A stretch of 64,000 nt of DNA. Source: Ga0077536 sp943370145. Its GTDB lineage: Bacteria; Pseudomonadota; Gammaproteobacteria; Ga0077536. Below, one piece after another: positions 1 to 8,330 of the stretch (its first letter is position 1; the number at the start of each line of letters is the position of its first letter). The stretch is from assembly GCA_943370145.1 (NCBI GenBank), contig CALRPY020000016.1, positions 1-64,000 on the forward strand. The letters are read 5' to 3'. The translations under genes and the position numbers were made by a program. The notes under the pieces are model-generated. The model had not been told where the DNA came from. It searched no databases and was given only the letters and a program-made list of their open reading frames with translations.

Positions 1-11
1 TGAAACCCGGC

Positions 12-25
12 GTTGCCGCGGCAAC
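12..25. repeat. 14-base perfect palindrome
   Basis: Seven-base arms GTTGCCG/CGGCAAC meet with no spacer. It lies in non-coding sequence at the window edge, directly before a larger repeat. No function can be assigned. Confidence 0.4.
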
Positions 26-37
26 AGGCGCCGAATG

Positions 38-167
38 TTGACCACGGAGCGCACGGAGGACACGGAGAAGAACGGTGCATTGAGGAATGCGCCTCTGCCG
101 TGGCAATGCCGGCCGGGCGGCACCTGCCCACCCGATCCTCTCGGTGTTCTCGGTGTTCTCGGTGGCC
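38..167. repeat. CACGGAG-type dispersed repeat with inverted ends
   Basis: The left end holds near-tandem 9-10 base units with core CACGGAG. The right end holds three 9-base units with core CTCGGTG(TT), roughly the reverse complement of the left end. The central ~70 bases are unique. The layout is that of a small non-autonomous repeat able to fold into a long imperfect hairpin. No open frame in it looks coding. Similar CACGGAG-rich intergenic repeats occur in many environmental proteobacteria (recalled, not checked). Confidence 0.55.
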
Positions 168-223
168 CATCAAAGTCTGTATCCCGGTACCCGCGTCCAA
201 ATTGCGACCAAAAGACAGCCCAC

Positions 224-345
224 CCCGGGAGAGGCCGGCCGCGCAGCGGACGGGAGAGGGTCGCTTCAGCGTGGCACGGTGCCGGCTGACGCGCCCCTCA
301 CCCGCTGCCTTCGGCGTCGACCTCTCCCGCGCGCGGGAGAGGTGA
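224..345 (+). repeat. ~122-base palindromic intergenic repeat, copy 1
   Basis: This stretch contains several CTCTCCCG/CGGGAGAG inverted arms, including a hairpin at about 322-342. It matches the reverse complement of 12837-12959: both share the block GAGGCCGGCCGCGCAGCGGA, the following CGGGAGAGGGTCG, the CGCCCCTCACCCGC segment and the terminal hairpin. Only a middle stretch of about 30 bases diverges. With no coding potential and strong secondary structure, it looks like a dispersed structured repeat (REP/BIME-like). Confidence 0.75.
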
Positions 346-393
346 GGGTCTTTCACAGCGACCTGCGCTGTTCTCTCTTTCTCGCGTCGCGTG

Positions 394-1302
394 TCAGGCG
401 AGGCCGAGTTTAGGCTTCACCCAGGCGGCGAGTTCGGCAATCGCGGCATCCGCTTCCGGCGCGCGACCCGCCAGGAAATGGAACACGTGCTGCATTTCCG
501 GGTAGACCCCGCACTTGATGTCGACGCCGGCGGCCTTCGCCTTCTCCGCGAAGCGAACCGAGTCGTCCAGCAGGGTCTCGTCGGCGCCGACCTGGATGAA
601 GGTCGGTGGAAAGCCAGCGAGATCGGCGTAAAGCGGGTTCGCCAGCGGATCCTGCTTCGACGCGTTGCCGAGGAAGGTCGCGGCCATGTTCATCAGGATG
701 GCCTCCTGCACCAGCACGTCGGCGGCCGCATTCGTCTTCAGCGACGCGCCCTTGCCTTCCATGTCGTACCACGGGGACAGCGGCATGACGGCGGCCGGTA
801 GCGGCAGACCCTGCGCGCGCGCGCCGAGGACGAGTGAGGTGCACAGCCCGCCGCCGGCGGAGTCCCCGGTCGTCGCGATATGGCCGGGCTTGATGCCCTG
901 GTCGAGCAGCCACTTGTAGACGGCGACCCCGTCCTCGCACTGCGCCGGATGCGTATGTTCGGGCGCGCGGCGATAGTGGAGGATGAGCGCGCGGCAGCCG
1001 ATGGCTTTCGCCATGTGCCCGAACATCTTGCGATGCGTGTACATCGAGCCGGTGACGTAGCCGCCCCCATGCGTGCAGATCAGCACGCGGTCTTCCCGGC
1101 AGCCCTTGGGCACCGCCCACATGCTGGGCACGCCGCCCGCATCCACCTCGCTGTAATCGACCCCGCCCGGCTCGACGGTGACGTCGCCCCAGTGTTCGAA
1201 GATGTCGCGGATCTCGTCGAGCCCCATGGTCGGGTTCGCGTTCATCGCGACCACCCAACCCCGGTACAAATCTTTCAGCGCCTCAGCCTGCTTGCTGGCC
1301 AT
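394..1302 (-). CDS. Alpha/beta hydrolase, HSL-type esterase/lipase
   Basis: The product has 302 residues. The hormone-sensitive-lipase (family IV) signatures are clear: an HGGG oxyanion motif at residues 78-81, GDSAG at 146-150 with nucleophile Ser148, Asp241 in GADETLL, and a late His at 272. There is no signal peptide, so it is probably a cytosolic carboxylesterase. The start at 1302 has a strong GGAGGAG ribosome site; an upstream extension to 1428 lacks one and is not HSL-like. It is the last gene of the minus-strand run that carries the DUF1329 genes, so it may act on an ester imported or exported by that system (inference). The substrate is unknown. Confidence 0.9.
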   Translation of the reverse strand: MASKQAEALKDLYRGWVVAMNANPTMGLDEIRDIFEHWGDVTVEPGGVDYSEVDAGGVPSMWAVPKGCREDRVLICTHGGGYVTGSMYTHRKMFGHMAKAIGCRALILHYRRAPEHTHPAQCEDGVAVYKWLLDQGIKPGHIATTGDSAGGGLCTSLVLGARAQGLPLPAAVMPLSPWYDMEGKGASLKTNAAADVLVQEAILMNMAATFLGNASKQDPLANPLYADLAGFPPTFIQVGADETLLDDSVRFAEKAKAAGVDIKCGVYPEMQHVFHFLAGRAPEADAAIAELAAWVKPKLGLA

Positions 1303-1497
1303 TGTTCGTCTCCTCCCGATGCAGTCTCTTGTAGTGACCCCCTGCACGCGCACATGCGCCGTCTCCGGCATGAGGGTCGGTAGATGCGGTCGAAGGCAAG
1401 GATAACGGAATGGCTCGGCGACGGTCACGCGCCCCAGCCGCGGAACGGCAGGAGCTGCACCGGCGGTCCGCCCTGCCCCGCCCCCGGGGCGTGAGCG

Positions 1498-1528
1498 CGC
1501 GGCCCCTGGAAAAACCCAGGGCCCCGCG
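1498..1528 (-). terminator. Stem-loop just after the first DUF1329 gene
   Basis: The arms CCCTGG/CCAGGG around an A5 loop (T5 on the minus strand) are extended by CGCGG/CCGCG with one bulge. It begins a few bases beyond the stop codon at 1534. There is no T-tract after the stem on the minus strand, so it could be an mRNA 3'-end stabiliser rather than a true intrinsic terminator. Confidence 0.35.
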
Positions 1529-1533
1529 TTGAA

Positions 1534-2844
1534 TCAGCGACCGGTTTCGTTGAGGGTCGCGGGTTCGAAGTCCTTCTGCTTGATATTGCCGGGATTCGTC
1601 ACCAGGACCATCTGCAGCGTCGTGCAGTGCTGGTTCTGCAGGTCGATGGCGGCGGAGGAATCCAGGAGCGGCGCGCCGGCGCCCTTGTTCTCCGGCAGGT
1701 GGTAGTCCGGATGCGCAACGCCGCCGATCAGCAGCTTCCACAGCGTGCCCGCCTTGTCGTAGGTCTTGCCGAGAATCGGCAGCGAGGTCTGGGCATCGAT
1801 GTAGAAGTACCGCTTGGACAGCGGGTGATCGGAACGCAGCGGTTCGCCCTCGAGGATATGCGCCTTGCGCAGCTGCCAGCTGACATTCGGAAAACAGCCG
1901 GAATGGCCAGCGAAATCGACGAACTGGTAGTCGAAGCGCCGTGCCTTCAGCGACGAGTGCTTCTGCTGATCGTGGCGGTACATCGGCAGCAGCACGAAAG
2001 TGGAGCCCTTGTAGGCCCATTTCATGTCCTTGATGCGGCCGCTGTAGCCCAGGAAGTCCTCGATCATGAGGTCGCTGCCGAGGAAGGAATCCGTACGCGT
2101 CGTCGTGGCGATACGCCGCACGCGGCGCAGGTTCGGCACGTACATCCAGCCCTGCTCCTCGGCGTTGTCGTCGCTGTTGTAGAACATCAGCAGCTTCGTG
2201 CCGGAGACGTCGGCCGGGTCCTCGGCTTCGAGCGTGATTGCGTTGTAGACGGCGTAGGGATTGCGCTCCAGCGCCGGCACCGGGTCGACCACGTGGCGAT
2301 ACATGAACCGCATGCCGTGGGCGTTGAACGTGAGGGTCCGCTCGAGCGTCTGGCTGCGCATGTCGCGGTAACCCCAGTACATCTCCGGAATGCTGCCGCT
2401 GTCGCCCGCGAAGGCGTAGCGCATGTTCCAGGCCAGCTTGTCGCCTGCCCGCGGGTCTTCCAGGCTGGGATCCCCCGGAAAGGGCCGGCCGGCGACGTAG
2501 TTCAGCAGCGCGCCCGCATCCGCGCCAAGCTGGGTCTGGCCACCGTACTGCTGGGTGGCGGCCACGAAATTCGGATGCGGGTCGAACGACAGCGGCTCAC
2601 CCACCGTGATGCTGACCCAATCCTTGGCGACGAGATCGGCGACGTCCGGGTCCAGGATCTGTCGATACTGTTCCAGCGACGACGACGAAATCACCGTGCC
2701 GGGTGCGGGCGCCATTTCCTGCACCTCGACGAAGTTGAAATCGAAATCTCCCGCCATGGCACTGGCCGGCGCCAGGGCCGCAGTGAGAACGGCGGCTGCG
2801 TACCAGCGCCGCCGGGCGGTGAAGTGGAAAGCGAATCCTGTCAT
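1534..2844 (-). CDS. DUF1329 family periplasmic protein (copy 1)
   Basis: The product has 436 residues and a Sec signal peptide: an Arg-rich N-terminus, a hydrophobic stretch at about 14-30 and an AMA cleavage site near 31. There is no lipobox Cys. The mature part matches DUF1329, whose fold is related to LolA/LolB lipoprotein carriers. Family-like blocks shared with the copy at 4383-5753 are NYVAGRPF, LRRVRRI, DSFLGSD followed by EDF, and LWKL. DUF1329 proteins are usually encoded beside DUF1302 barrels, as here. The likely role is a periplasmic or outer-membrane-associated carrier for a hydrophobic ligand (inference); nothing in the sequence names the ligand. Confidence 0.9.
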   Translation of the reverse strand: MTGFAFHFTARRRWYAAAVLTAALAPASAMAGDFDFNFVEVQEMAPAPGTVISSSSLEQYRQILDPDVADLVAKDWVSITVGEPLSFDPHPNFVAATQQYGGQTQLGADAGALLNYVAGRPFPGDPSLEDPRAGDKLAWNMRYAFAGDSGSIPEMYWGYRDMRSQTLERTLTFNAHGMRFMYRHVVDPVPALERNPYAVYNAITLEAEDPADVSGTKLLMFYNSDDNAEEQGWMYVPNLRRVRRIATTTRTDSFLGSDLMIEDFLGYSGRIKDMKWAYKGSTFVLLPMYRHDQQKHSSLKARRFDYQFVDFAGHSGCFPNVSWQLRKAHILEGEPLRSDHPLSKRYFYIDAQTSLPILGKTYDKAGTLWKLLIGGVAHPDYHLPENKGAGAPLLDSSAAIDLQNQHCTTLQMVLVTNPGNIKQKDFEPATLNETGR

Positions 2845-3078
2845 GGCTGCCTGCTTGTTTGGGTGTTGGATGCGGGGCCTGGTTTGCCAGGGCTTGCGCC
2901 GCGGCGCCTGGCGCGGCTCATGGAGCCGGAGAGGCTGCCATACAGTATGCCCTGCGGCCCTCGCCTCCGGGCATGCGCCAAATCACTGTAGACGGAAAAG
3001 TGCGTGGGGCCGCTCGCCCCGTGCCTGACTCGAACCCGCCCCACGACGGTATTCGAGTCCGGCGCCCCTCCCCGGCGC

Positions 3079-4239
3079 TCAGGTCGCGATGCCGCCGACG
3101 TAACGGTGTCCGGCGATGTGCACGATGGCCCACGCCGCCATGCCGCGGATGCCGGCGTCGTCGTCCTTCAGGAACGGCACGAGCCTCATGATTGCCGCCT
3201 CGTCCCGCCGCTGCCCGATGAGCCAGATGGTCTGCATGCGGATATCGGCTTCCTTGTGCGACAGCCCCCAGTCATAGACCTTGCCCGCATCGGTCGCAAT
3301 CCAGCCCCAGGATTCCAGCAGGCGGGTCGCAGCGTCGTTCTTGAGCGGGCAGCAGGTCAGCAGGGTCTCTGTGATCTGGGACGCGAGTTGCGGTGGCAGG
3401 CGCTTCAGCGAGCCCGCCATGACGGTGGCTTCCATCGGCCGCCCGTAGCCGATGGTCTTGATGATCTGTGCCACGGCGTCCTGGTCGCCCAGCGCGGCCT
3501 TGCTCGCAATCGCGGCAAGCACGACCCGCTGGTCGTTCGCCTTGGTCAGTTTTTCCAGTGCCGCGCGGGACTCCTTGCTGTCGATGAGACCCAGGGCGAC
3601 GGCCGCGACCTCGAGTTCGTCAGCGTTCGAGGACGCATCGACAGTGGCGAGCATCGCGGCCCCGACCGAACTGTCACCCCCGCTCAGCAGTGCATAGTTG
3701 CCATAGGCACGGATCACCGGGGAGGTGCCGCTCGCCGCGACCAGCTTGCGGACCGCGGCGTTTTCGGCCGAGCCCGTCGAACGGACCAGCGCCTGCAGGG
3801 CGTGTTTCTTGACGAAGTCGCTCTGGCCGTCCAGCGCTTCCAGCAGCAGGTCGCCCATGTCGTCGCGCGGTACGGAGGCGAGTGATTCGGCCATCAGGCC
3901 CAGGATTTCATCATCCCCGGAAGCGGCCTTGAACAGCAGGTTCACGCTGTTCGGATGGGACCCGGAAATCAGGGTATCGATCGCCGAGCGCCGGATGACA
4001 ATGTCATCGATCGCGATGCAACGCTCCAGCAGCACCAGGGCCTGCGCGTCGCCTATGTCGGAAAGGGCGCCGGCGGCGAGGATGCGGTCATAGATGTCAT
4101 CGGAAGACATCATTTCGCGCGCCACGTCCACCGCAAGGTAAAGGCTGCGGTCGGTGTCGGCGTCGCTCTGCTGCGCGCCGGACCAGGGGCTGGCCAGCAG
4201 GCAGCAGACGAAAAGTTTCAGGGCTATCAGGTTTCGCAT
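3079..4239 (-). CDS. Periplasmic HEAT-repeat protein
   Basis: The product has 386 residues with a signal peptide (MRNLIALKLFVCCLLASPWSGA, cleavage near residue 22). The rest is almost all alpha-helical with repeating units such as RILAAGALSDIGD, RRSAIDTLI, KKHALQALV and RGMAAWAIVHIAG, typical of HEAT/PBS-lyase-type repeats at about 30-residue spacing. The start at 4239 is chosen because it begins the signal peptide and follows a GGAG ribosome site; an upstream Met at 4305 would add an implausible leader. It sits between the two DUF1329 genes on the same strand, so a scaffold or adaptor role in their envelope complex is reasonable. I do not recognise a named family. Confidence 0.85.
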   Translation of the reverse strand: MRNLIALKLFVCCLLASPWSGAQQSDADTDRSLYLAVDVAREMMSSDDIYDRILAAGALSDIGDAQALVLLERCIAIDDIVIRRSAIDTLISGSHPNSVNLLFKAASGDDEILGLMAESLASVPRDDMGDLLLEALDGQSDFVKKHALQALVRSTGSAENAAVRKLVAASGTSPVIRAYGNYALLSGGDSSVGAAMLATVDASSNADELEVAAVALGLIDSKESRAALEKLTKANDQRVVLAAIASKAALGDQDAVAQIIKTIGYGRPMEATVMAGSLKRLPPQLASQITETLLTCCPLKNDAATRLLESWGWIATDAGKVYDWGLSHKEADIRMQTIWLIGQRRDEAAIMRLVPFLKDDDAGIRGMAAWAIVHIAGHRYVGGIAT

Positions 4240-4303
4240 GGGAGTCTCCGGTACGTGGCAAGGCTTCGAGCCCGGATAGCGCCAAGGGTTCAAAGATGCG
4301 CCC

Positions 4304-4331
4304 AAAAAAAACGGGCCGCTAGGCGGCCCGT
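4304..4331 (-). terminator. Rho-independent terminator for the DUF1302-DUF1329 transcript
   Basis: A perfect 9-bp stem ACGGGCCGC/GCGGCCCGT with a 3-base loop is followed on the minus strand by eight T residues. It lies about 50 bases after the stop codon of the DUF1329 gene ending at 4383. It would separate that transcript from the HEAT-repeat gene downstream. Confidence 0.85.
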
Positions 4332-4353
4332 AGTATATGCGAATCGAGTGCTT

Positions 4354-4384
4354 GCGCCGCCCGTGGGCGGCGCAATGTTTTTTT
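4354..4384 (+). terminator. Second GC hairpin with plus-strand T-tract
   Basis: GCGCCGCCC/GGGCGGCGC form a near-continuous palindrome, followed on the plus strand by AATG and seven T. It abuts the stop codon of the minus-strand gene ending at 4383. No plus-strand gene precedes it, so it may block antisense transcription or add a second stem to the 3' end of the minus-strand mRNA. Confidence 0.5.
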
Positions 4385-5753
4385 AGCGACCTTCCGTCAG
4401 GTAGTTCACGTCGAGGATCTTCTTCACCTCGTCGAGATCCGTCGCCGGTGCAGCGATGCCGCGGGTCGGCACGAGCGTGCCGCGGTTGTTCTGCACGTCC
4501 ATCACGTTGATGGACTGGAAGATCGAGAATCGGGTGCCCGGCGGGGTGACCTTGGCCTTCCAGTTCGTGACCTGCTCCTGCGCGTGCGGGTCATCCGACC
4601 ACAGCTTGGACAGCTGCCAGATCTTCCACAGCTTGCCGGCCTTGTCGAACGCGTTCGCGTGGTAGCACTCGCCCGTCTGGCGGTCGATGTGCAGGAACTT
4701 CGTCGAGTACGGGTGGCTCGAGCGCTTCGGCGTCTGCTGCAGCACGTCGACCTGGCGCAGGGCCCAGTCGTCGAGCATCGCCCAGCCGTTCGGGCCGTAG
4801 AACACCGCATTGGCATTACGCGAACGGGCAACGGCCAGCGTGCGGGCGGAGCCGACGTAGTTCCAGTCGTGTTCCAGCGGACGGCCGTTGAAGCAGTAGA
4901 AGTCTTCCAGCGTGTGGTCGGTGCCCAGCAGCGAGTCGGACTTCACTTCCACCGAGATGCGGCGGACGCGACGAAGGCTGGGAATGTACGCCCAGGAGTC
5001 GTCGGACTTGCGCGGGTCGTCGTAGCGCAGGATGAGGAACGCGGTACCGGCGATGTCGAACGGCGACGTGAAGCCCGTGTATTCACGGAATTCGGTGCCC
5101 TTCGCAAAGCCTTCGCCGTTGTTGACCTTGTAGTTCGATTCCGGCAGGTCCGAACGGTGGGAGAACATCACGCGGCGGTAGGGGCCGGTGAGCACGCGCT
5201 CGAAGGAACCGCCGCCGGTGTAGAACGGCTTGTACTTGCCGCCGGCTTCGCTCATGACCTCGTGGCCACTGTGCTCGCCGCCAGCGCGGACCCACACCCA
5301 GTGCACTTCACCGACCGACAGGCCGGCCAGCTGCCAGCGGAAGTTCCAGTTCCACGCCATCTTCCAGCCGTCTTCCGAGCCCGGCTTGAAGGTGGCCGGA
5401 TCGAACGGGCGACCGGCGGTGTAGTTTTCGAGCGCGCCGTCGGACGCGATCGTCGCGGTGTTGGCGAACTGCTCGGTGGCCTTGGTGTAGACCTCGGGCG
5501 GCGTCAGGTCGCCCGCGTCTTTGATCTTGACTTCCATGCCTTCGAAAATCTGGATGTCCTGATATTCGGCGGGCGTGAAGGGGCGGATCAGGTCGGCCTT
5601 GTCATAGGTGATGACGTCGCCGTCGACGAACTGGGGCTGCGCATCCTGGTTGGCCTTGAACCACGCCAGGTAGTCGTCCGGCGTGAAGGCGCTGGATGCC
5701 AGCGGCTGTGCCGCGAAGGCGGCCAGCAGTGCAATTCGAATCTGGTTTTTCAT
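4383..5753 (-). CDS. DUF1329 family periplasmic protein (copy 2)
   Basis: The product has 456 residues and a type I signal peptide (MKNQIRIALLAAFAAQPLASSA). The mature part is a full-length DUF1329 domain; blocks NYTAGRPF, LRRVRRIS, DSLLGTDHTLEDF and LWKIW align with the copy at 1534-2844, though the two are clearly diverged. The copies probably have separate tasks rather than being a recent duplication. It follows the DUF1302 gene by 102 bases on the same strand, with a strong hairpin between them and an AGGAG ribosome site before the ATG. It is predicted to be a periplasmic LolA/B-fold partner of the DUF1302 barrel. A strong terminator follows. Confidence 0.92.
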   Translation of the reverse strand: MKNQIRIALLAAFAAQPLASSAFTPDDYLAWFKANQDAQPQFVDGDVITYDKADLIRPFTPAEYQDIQIFEGMEVKIKDAGDLTPPEVYTKATEQFANTATIASDGALENYTAGRPFDPATFKPGSEDGWKMAWNWNFRWQLAGLSVGEVHWVWVRAGGEHSGHEVMSEAGGKYKPFYTGGGSFERVLTGPYRRVMFSHRSDLPESNYKVNNGEGFAKGTEFREYTGFTSPFDIAGTAFLILRYDDPRKSDDSWAYIPSLRRVRRISVEVKSDSLLGTDHTLEDFYCFNGRPLEHDWNYVGSARTLAVARSRNANAVFYGPNGWAMLDDWALRQVDVLQQTPKRSSHPYSTKFLHIDRQTGECYHANAFDKAGKLWKIWQLSKLWSDDPHAQEQVTNWKAKVTPPGTRFSIFQSINVMDVQNNRGTLVPTRGIAAPATDLDEVKKILDVNYLTEGR

Positions 5754-5789
5754 GTAAAGGAGCTCCTCGTTCTCTTCGTTCCGTTGAGT

Positions 5790-5828
5790 TCCGCGCCGGT
5801 GGTTTGCGGTTCAACCAGCCGGCGCGGA
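5790..5828 (-). promoter_or_regulatory. Intercistronic 15-bp hairpin between DUF1302 and DUF1329
   Basis: Left arm TCCGCGCCGGTGGTT pairs with AACCA-G-CCGGCGCGGA, one bulged G and an 8-base loop. There is no T-tract on either strand, so it is not a classical terminator. Its place between two co-directional genes suggests a processing or stability element that sets unequal expression of the barrel and its partner. Confidence 0.6.
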
Positions 5829-5855
5829 AATTGACTCTCTCGACCGAAGCCCAGT

Positions 5856-8315
5856 TTAGAACTGGTACTTCAGCTGGAAGAACACTTCGTCGTTGTTGCT
5901 GAGCGCGCCGATACCCTGACGGGCAACGCCGAGCGGCAGCTGGTGGAACGGGGTGTTGCCACCGAAGCCCATCGGGCCGCCGGAGGACGGCAGCGCGAAG
6001 GAGTGGTACGGACCCGCGTCATGACGGAAGTTCTCGTTGCCACCCCACAGCATGTGCAGGCCGCCCTTGACCGACCAGTGGTTGTCGATGAACCACTCGA
6101 CGCTCTGGCCGAACACGTAGGAGTTGGACGCCTCTTCCCACACCACGAAACCAACCGGCTTCAGCTTGTCGCGCATGTAGTTGCCGATGTAGAAGAACGT
6201 GGTGATGAAGTTGTGCTCGTCCTGCAGGAAGCCGGAGTGCTTGTCACCTTCATGATCCATCATCCACGTGTCGAAGATCTGCATCGACAGGAAGAACGTG
6301 CGGTCCTTGTTCAGCCACGGAATGAAGGTCGGACGGTCAAGACCGATAGACCACTTCATGATGTCGCTCTTGTCGACCCAGTCGGCCTTGCGCGTGTTGT
6401 TCACGAGCTCGTCGAAGGTCCAGGACGATTCCACGCGGAACACCACACCGGACCAGGGCTCGAAGTAGTCGAAGGACAGGCCCGGGGTGTGGGACTGCTT
6501 GTACGACATCTTCACGTGGCCGCCGGTCAGCGCGTTGGTGCTGGCGCGGTAGAACAGGGTCGCGTCCTTCTGGGTGATCGCGCGCTGCGCGAAGTCAGAA
6601 ATCGTCGACACTTCACCGGTCAGGCTGTCAACCGCGACGTCCTGGCTGCCATTTGCCGCGATGGCACCGATACCGGCGCCCGGGTTCATGACCTGGATCG
6701 GGAAGCCGAGCGAGGCCTGGGGGCAGACGCTGTTCGGGTCGAGCGCGGCACCGAAGCCCGCGAACGGATGACCCGAGATGATGCCACCGGTCAGGTCCGA
6801 GACCGTGCAGTCACGCTGGCCGAGGGCCAGGTTCGCGGCGGTGTTCGCACCCAGCGGCTGGAAGCCGGCCAGACCCGTGTTCATCACATTGATGTTCTCG
6901 TACTGGAACACCGGGGTGTCGTTCCAACCATAGTAGTACGAGGCCGCGATGTGCAGCTCGCCCAGGCGGAATTCCCAGCGCACGCCACCTTCGGTGTTGC
7001 CGAGTTCCCAATCCGGACGGTCGTCGAGGCGCAGACCGGCCGGCGAGCCGAAGCCAGCCGGGGAGCGCATGTCCTGGGGACCGCGGCTGCCGCAGACGTT
7101 GTCGTTGATGAACGCACCACCCGGGAGACCCAGGGCGGCGGCCTTCTGCGAACGCTCGAGTTCCACTGCGGAGCTTACGCAGGGCTCGACCGCGAAGAAG
7201 GTGTTGTACATCGCGAACACGCTGATGTCCTTCGAGAACGGATGGGCCCAGCCCTGCGAGGGGTTACCGAGACCCACGCGCTGGAACTCATCGAAGTTCC
7301 ACAGGAACTGGATGGCGTTGTCAGTGGTCGGGCCGACGTTGCCGAACTTCCACTGCGCAGACGCAATCCACTGCGGGATGCGGATGTCTTCGAACGAGTC
7401 GAAGAAGAAGTGCTGGCCGAAGTCGACCGGGTTCACCAGGTCCTGCATGCGGAAGAAGTCGGTCTTGCCCCACACGATCTGCTGCTTGCCGACGCGGAAC
7501 CACCAGTCACCGGCGGTGGCGTCGACATACAGTTCACGGAACGGGTACAGACGGCCGCTGGAACCGGTGTTGTTCATCGCGACGTCGAGCGGGTCGTCGT
7601 CGAGGTCGTAGCAGCGGATGCAGTTCAGCTCCATCTGACTGGTGACCGCGGCGCCGGAGAAGCCACCGAGTTCCGTGTTGGTCGGGCTGTACTTGCCCTG
7701 GCCAGGTGCGCGGTTGAGGATGGTCTCGAAGTTGTTCGTCAGCCAGGACGCGTTCTGGAAGCCGTTGACCACGACCTTGCTCAGACCACCGGTCATGTTC
7801 AGCGGCCGGCCGACATTGGCGTTCCAGTTGCCGGTCGAGCGGTTCACATCGCCGATGGCGTTGTTCGCGCCGCCGCCGAAGTTGACGCCGCCGAAGCGCA
7901 CGTTCTGGTAGATGTCGAAACCGCCGAATTCGCGCGGTGCGTTGTCGTAGGTGAAGGTGTCACCCATGTAGCTCGTGCCGCCGGCGTTGCGCGCCGTGCC
8001 GTGGCCGATCGAGTCGCCGTAATAGTAGGCGGCGTCGAATTCCGGACGGATGACGGACACGAAGCTGAGGGTGTCGAACACACCGACGTCTTCGTAGTTG
8101 ACTTCAGCGTTCAGTTCGAAGCGCTGTATCCACTGGTTCAGGTAGGCTTCTCCGTTACCCACGTTCGCACGTGCTTCGGAGCTCAGATAGCCTTCCAGCT
8201 TCACCTCGCCACCAAGTGCATCGATCAGAATGCGCGCCTCCGCCGACGGTGCGACCACCATCGTCGTGGCAAGCACGGATGCACCCAATGACAAAGCGCG
8301 TAAAGTGCTTTTCAT
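5856..8315 (-). CDS. DUF1302 family outer-membrane beta-barrel protein
   Basis: The product has 819 residues and a signal peptide (MKSTLRALSLGASVLATTMV, cleavage after SAEA near residue 30). It has an LEGYLSSEAR-type N-terminal segment, the family-like block RVGKQQIVWGKTDFFRMQDL, many alternating aromatic/polar strands and a C-terminal Phe, as in BAM-assembled barrels. DUF1302 proteins are predicted outer-membrane channels found beside DUF1329 genes. The ATG at 8315 follows GGGAG at good spacing; a Met five codons upstream (8330) is also possible. It is the first gene of the minus-strand run, preceded by a long AT-richer control region. Uptake or export of a hydrophobic compound is inferred from the family and context. 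Confidence 0.93.
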   Translation of the reverse strand: MKSTLRALSLGASVLATTMVVAPSAEARILIDALGGEVKLEGYLSSEARANVGNGEAYLNQWIQRFELNAEVNYEDVGVFDTLSFVSVIRPEFDAAYYYGDSIGHGTARNAGGTSYMGDTFTYDNAPREFGGFDIYQNVRFGGVNFGGGANNAIGDVNRSTGNWNANVGRPLNMTGGLSKVVVNGFQNASWLTNNFETILNRAPGQGKYSPTNTELGGFSGAAVTSQMELNCIRCYDLDDDPLDVAMNNTGSSGRLYPFRELYVDATAGDWWFRVGKQQIVWGKTDFFRMQDLVNPVDFGQHFFFDSFEDIRIPQWIASAQWKFGNVGPTTDNAIQFLWNFDEFQRVGLGNPSQGWAHPFSKDISVFAMYNTFFAVEPCVSSAVELERSQKAAALGLPGGAFINDNVCGSRGPQDMRSPAGFGSPAGLRLDDRPDWELGNTEGGVRWEFRLGELHIAASYYYGWNDTPVFQYENINVMNTGLAGFQPLGANTAANLALGQRDCTVSDLTGGIISGHPFAGFGAALDPNSVCPQASLGFPIQVMNPGAGIGAIAANGSQDVAVDSLTGEVSTISDFAQRAITQKDATLFYRASTNALTGGHVKMSYKQSHTPGLSFDYFEPWSGVVFRVESSWTFDELVNNTRKADWVDKSDIMKWSIGLDRPTFIPWLNKDRTFFLSMQIFDTWMMDHEGDKHSGFLQDEHNFITTFFYIGNYMRDKLKPVGFVVWEEASNSYVFGQSVEWFIDNHWSVKGGLHMLWGGNENFRHDAGPYHSFALPSSGGPMGFGGNTPFHQLPLGVARQGIGALSNNDEVFFQLKYQF

Positions 8316-8330
8316 CGCGTTATCTCCCAT

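Noticed and set aside
272..287. TGGCACGGTGCCGGC as a sigma-54 site
   Set aside because: The GG-N10-GC spacing fits but the -12 half is CGGC and the segment lies inside a palindromic repeat.
1627..2991. Plus-strand frame opposite DUF1329 copy 1
   Set aside because: Shadow of the DUF1329 gene; no homology-like features.
5943..8291. Long plus-strand open frame (782 codons) opposite DUF1302
   Set aside because: It is the antisense image of a well-supported gene; its translation is Val/Arg/His-rich with no domain, as expected from GC-rich codon bias.
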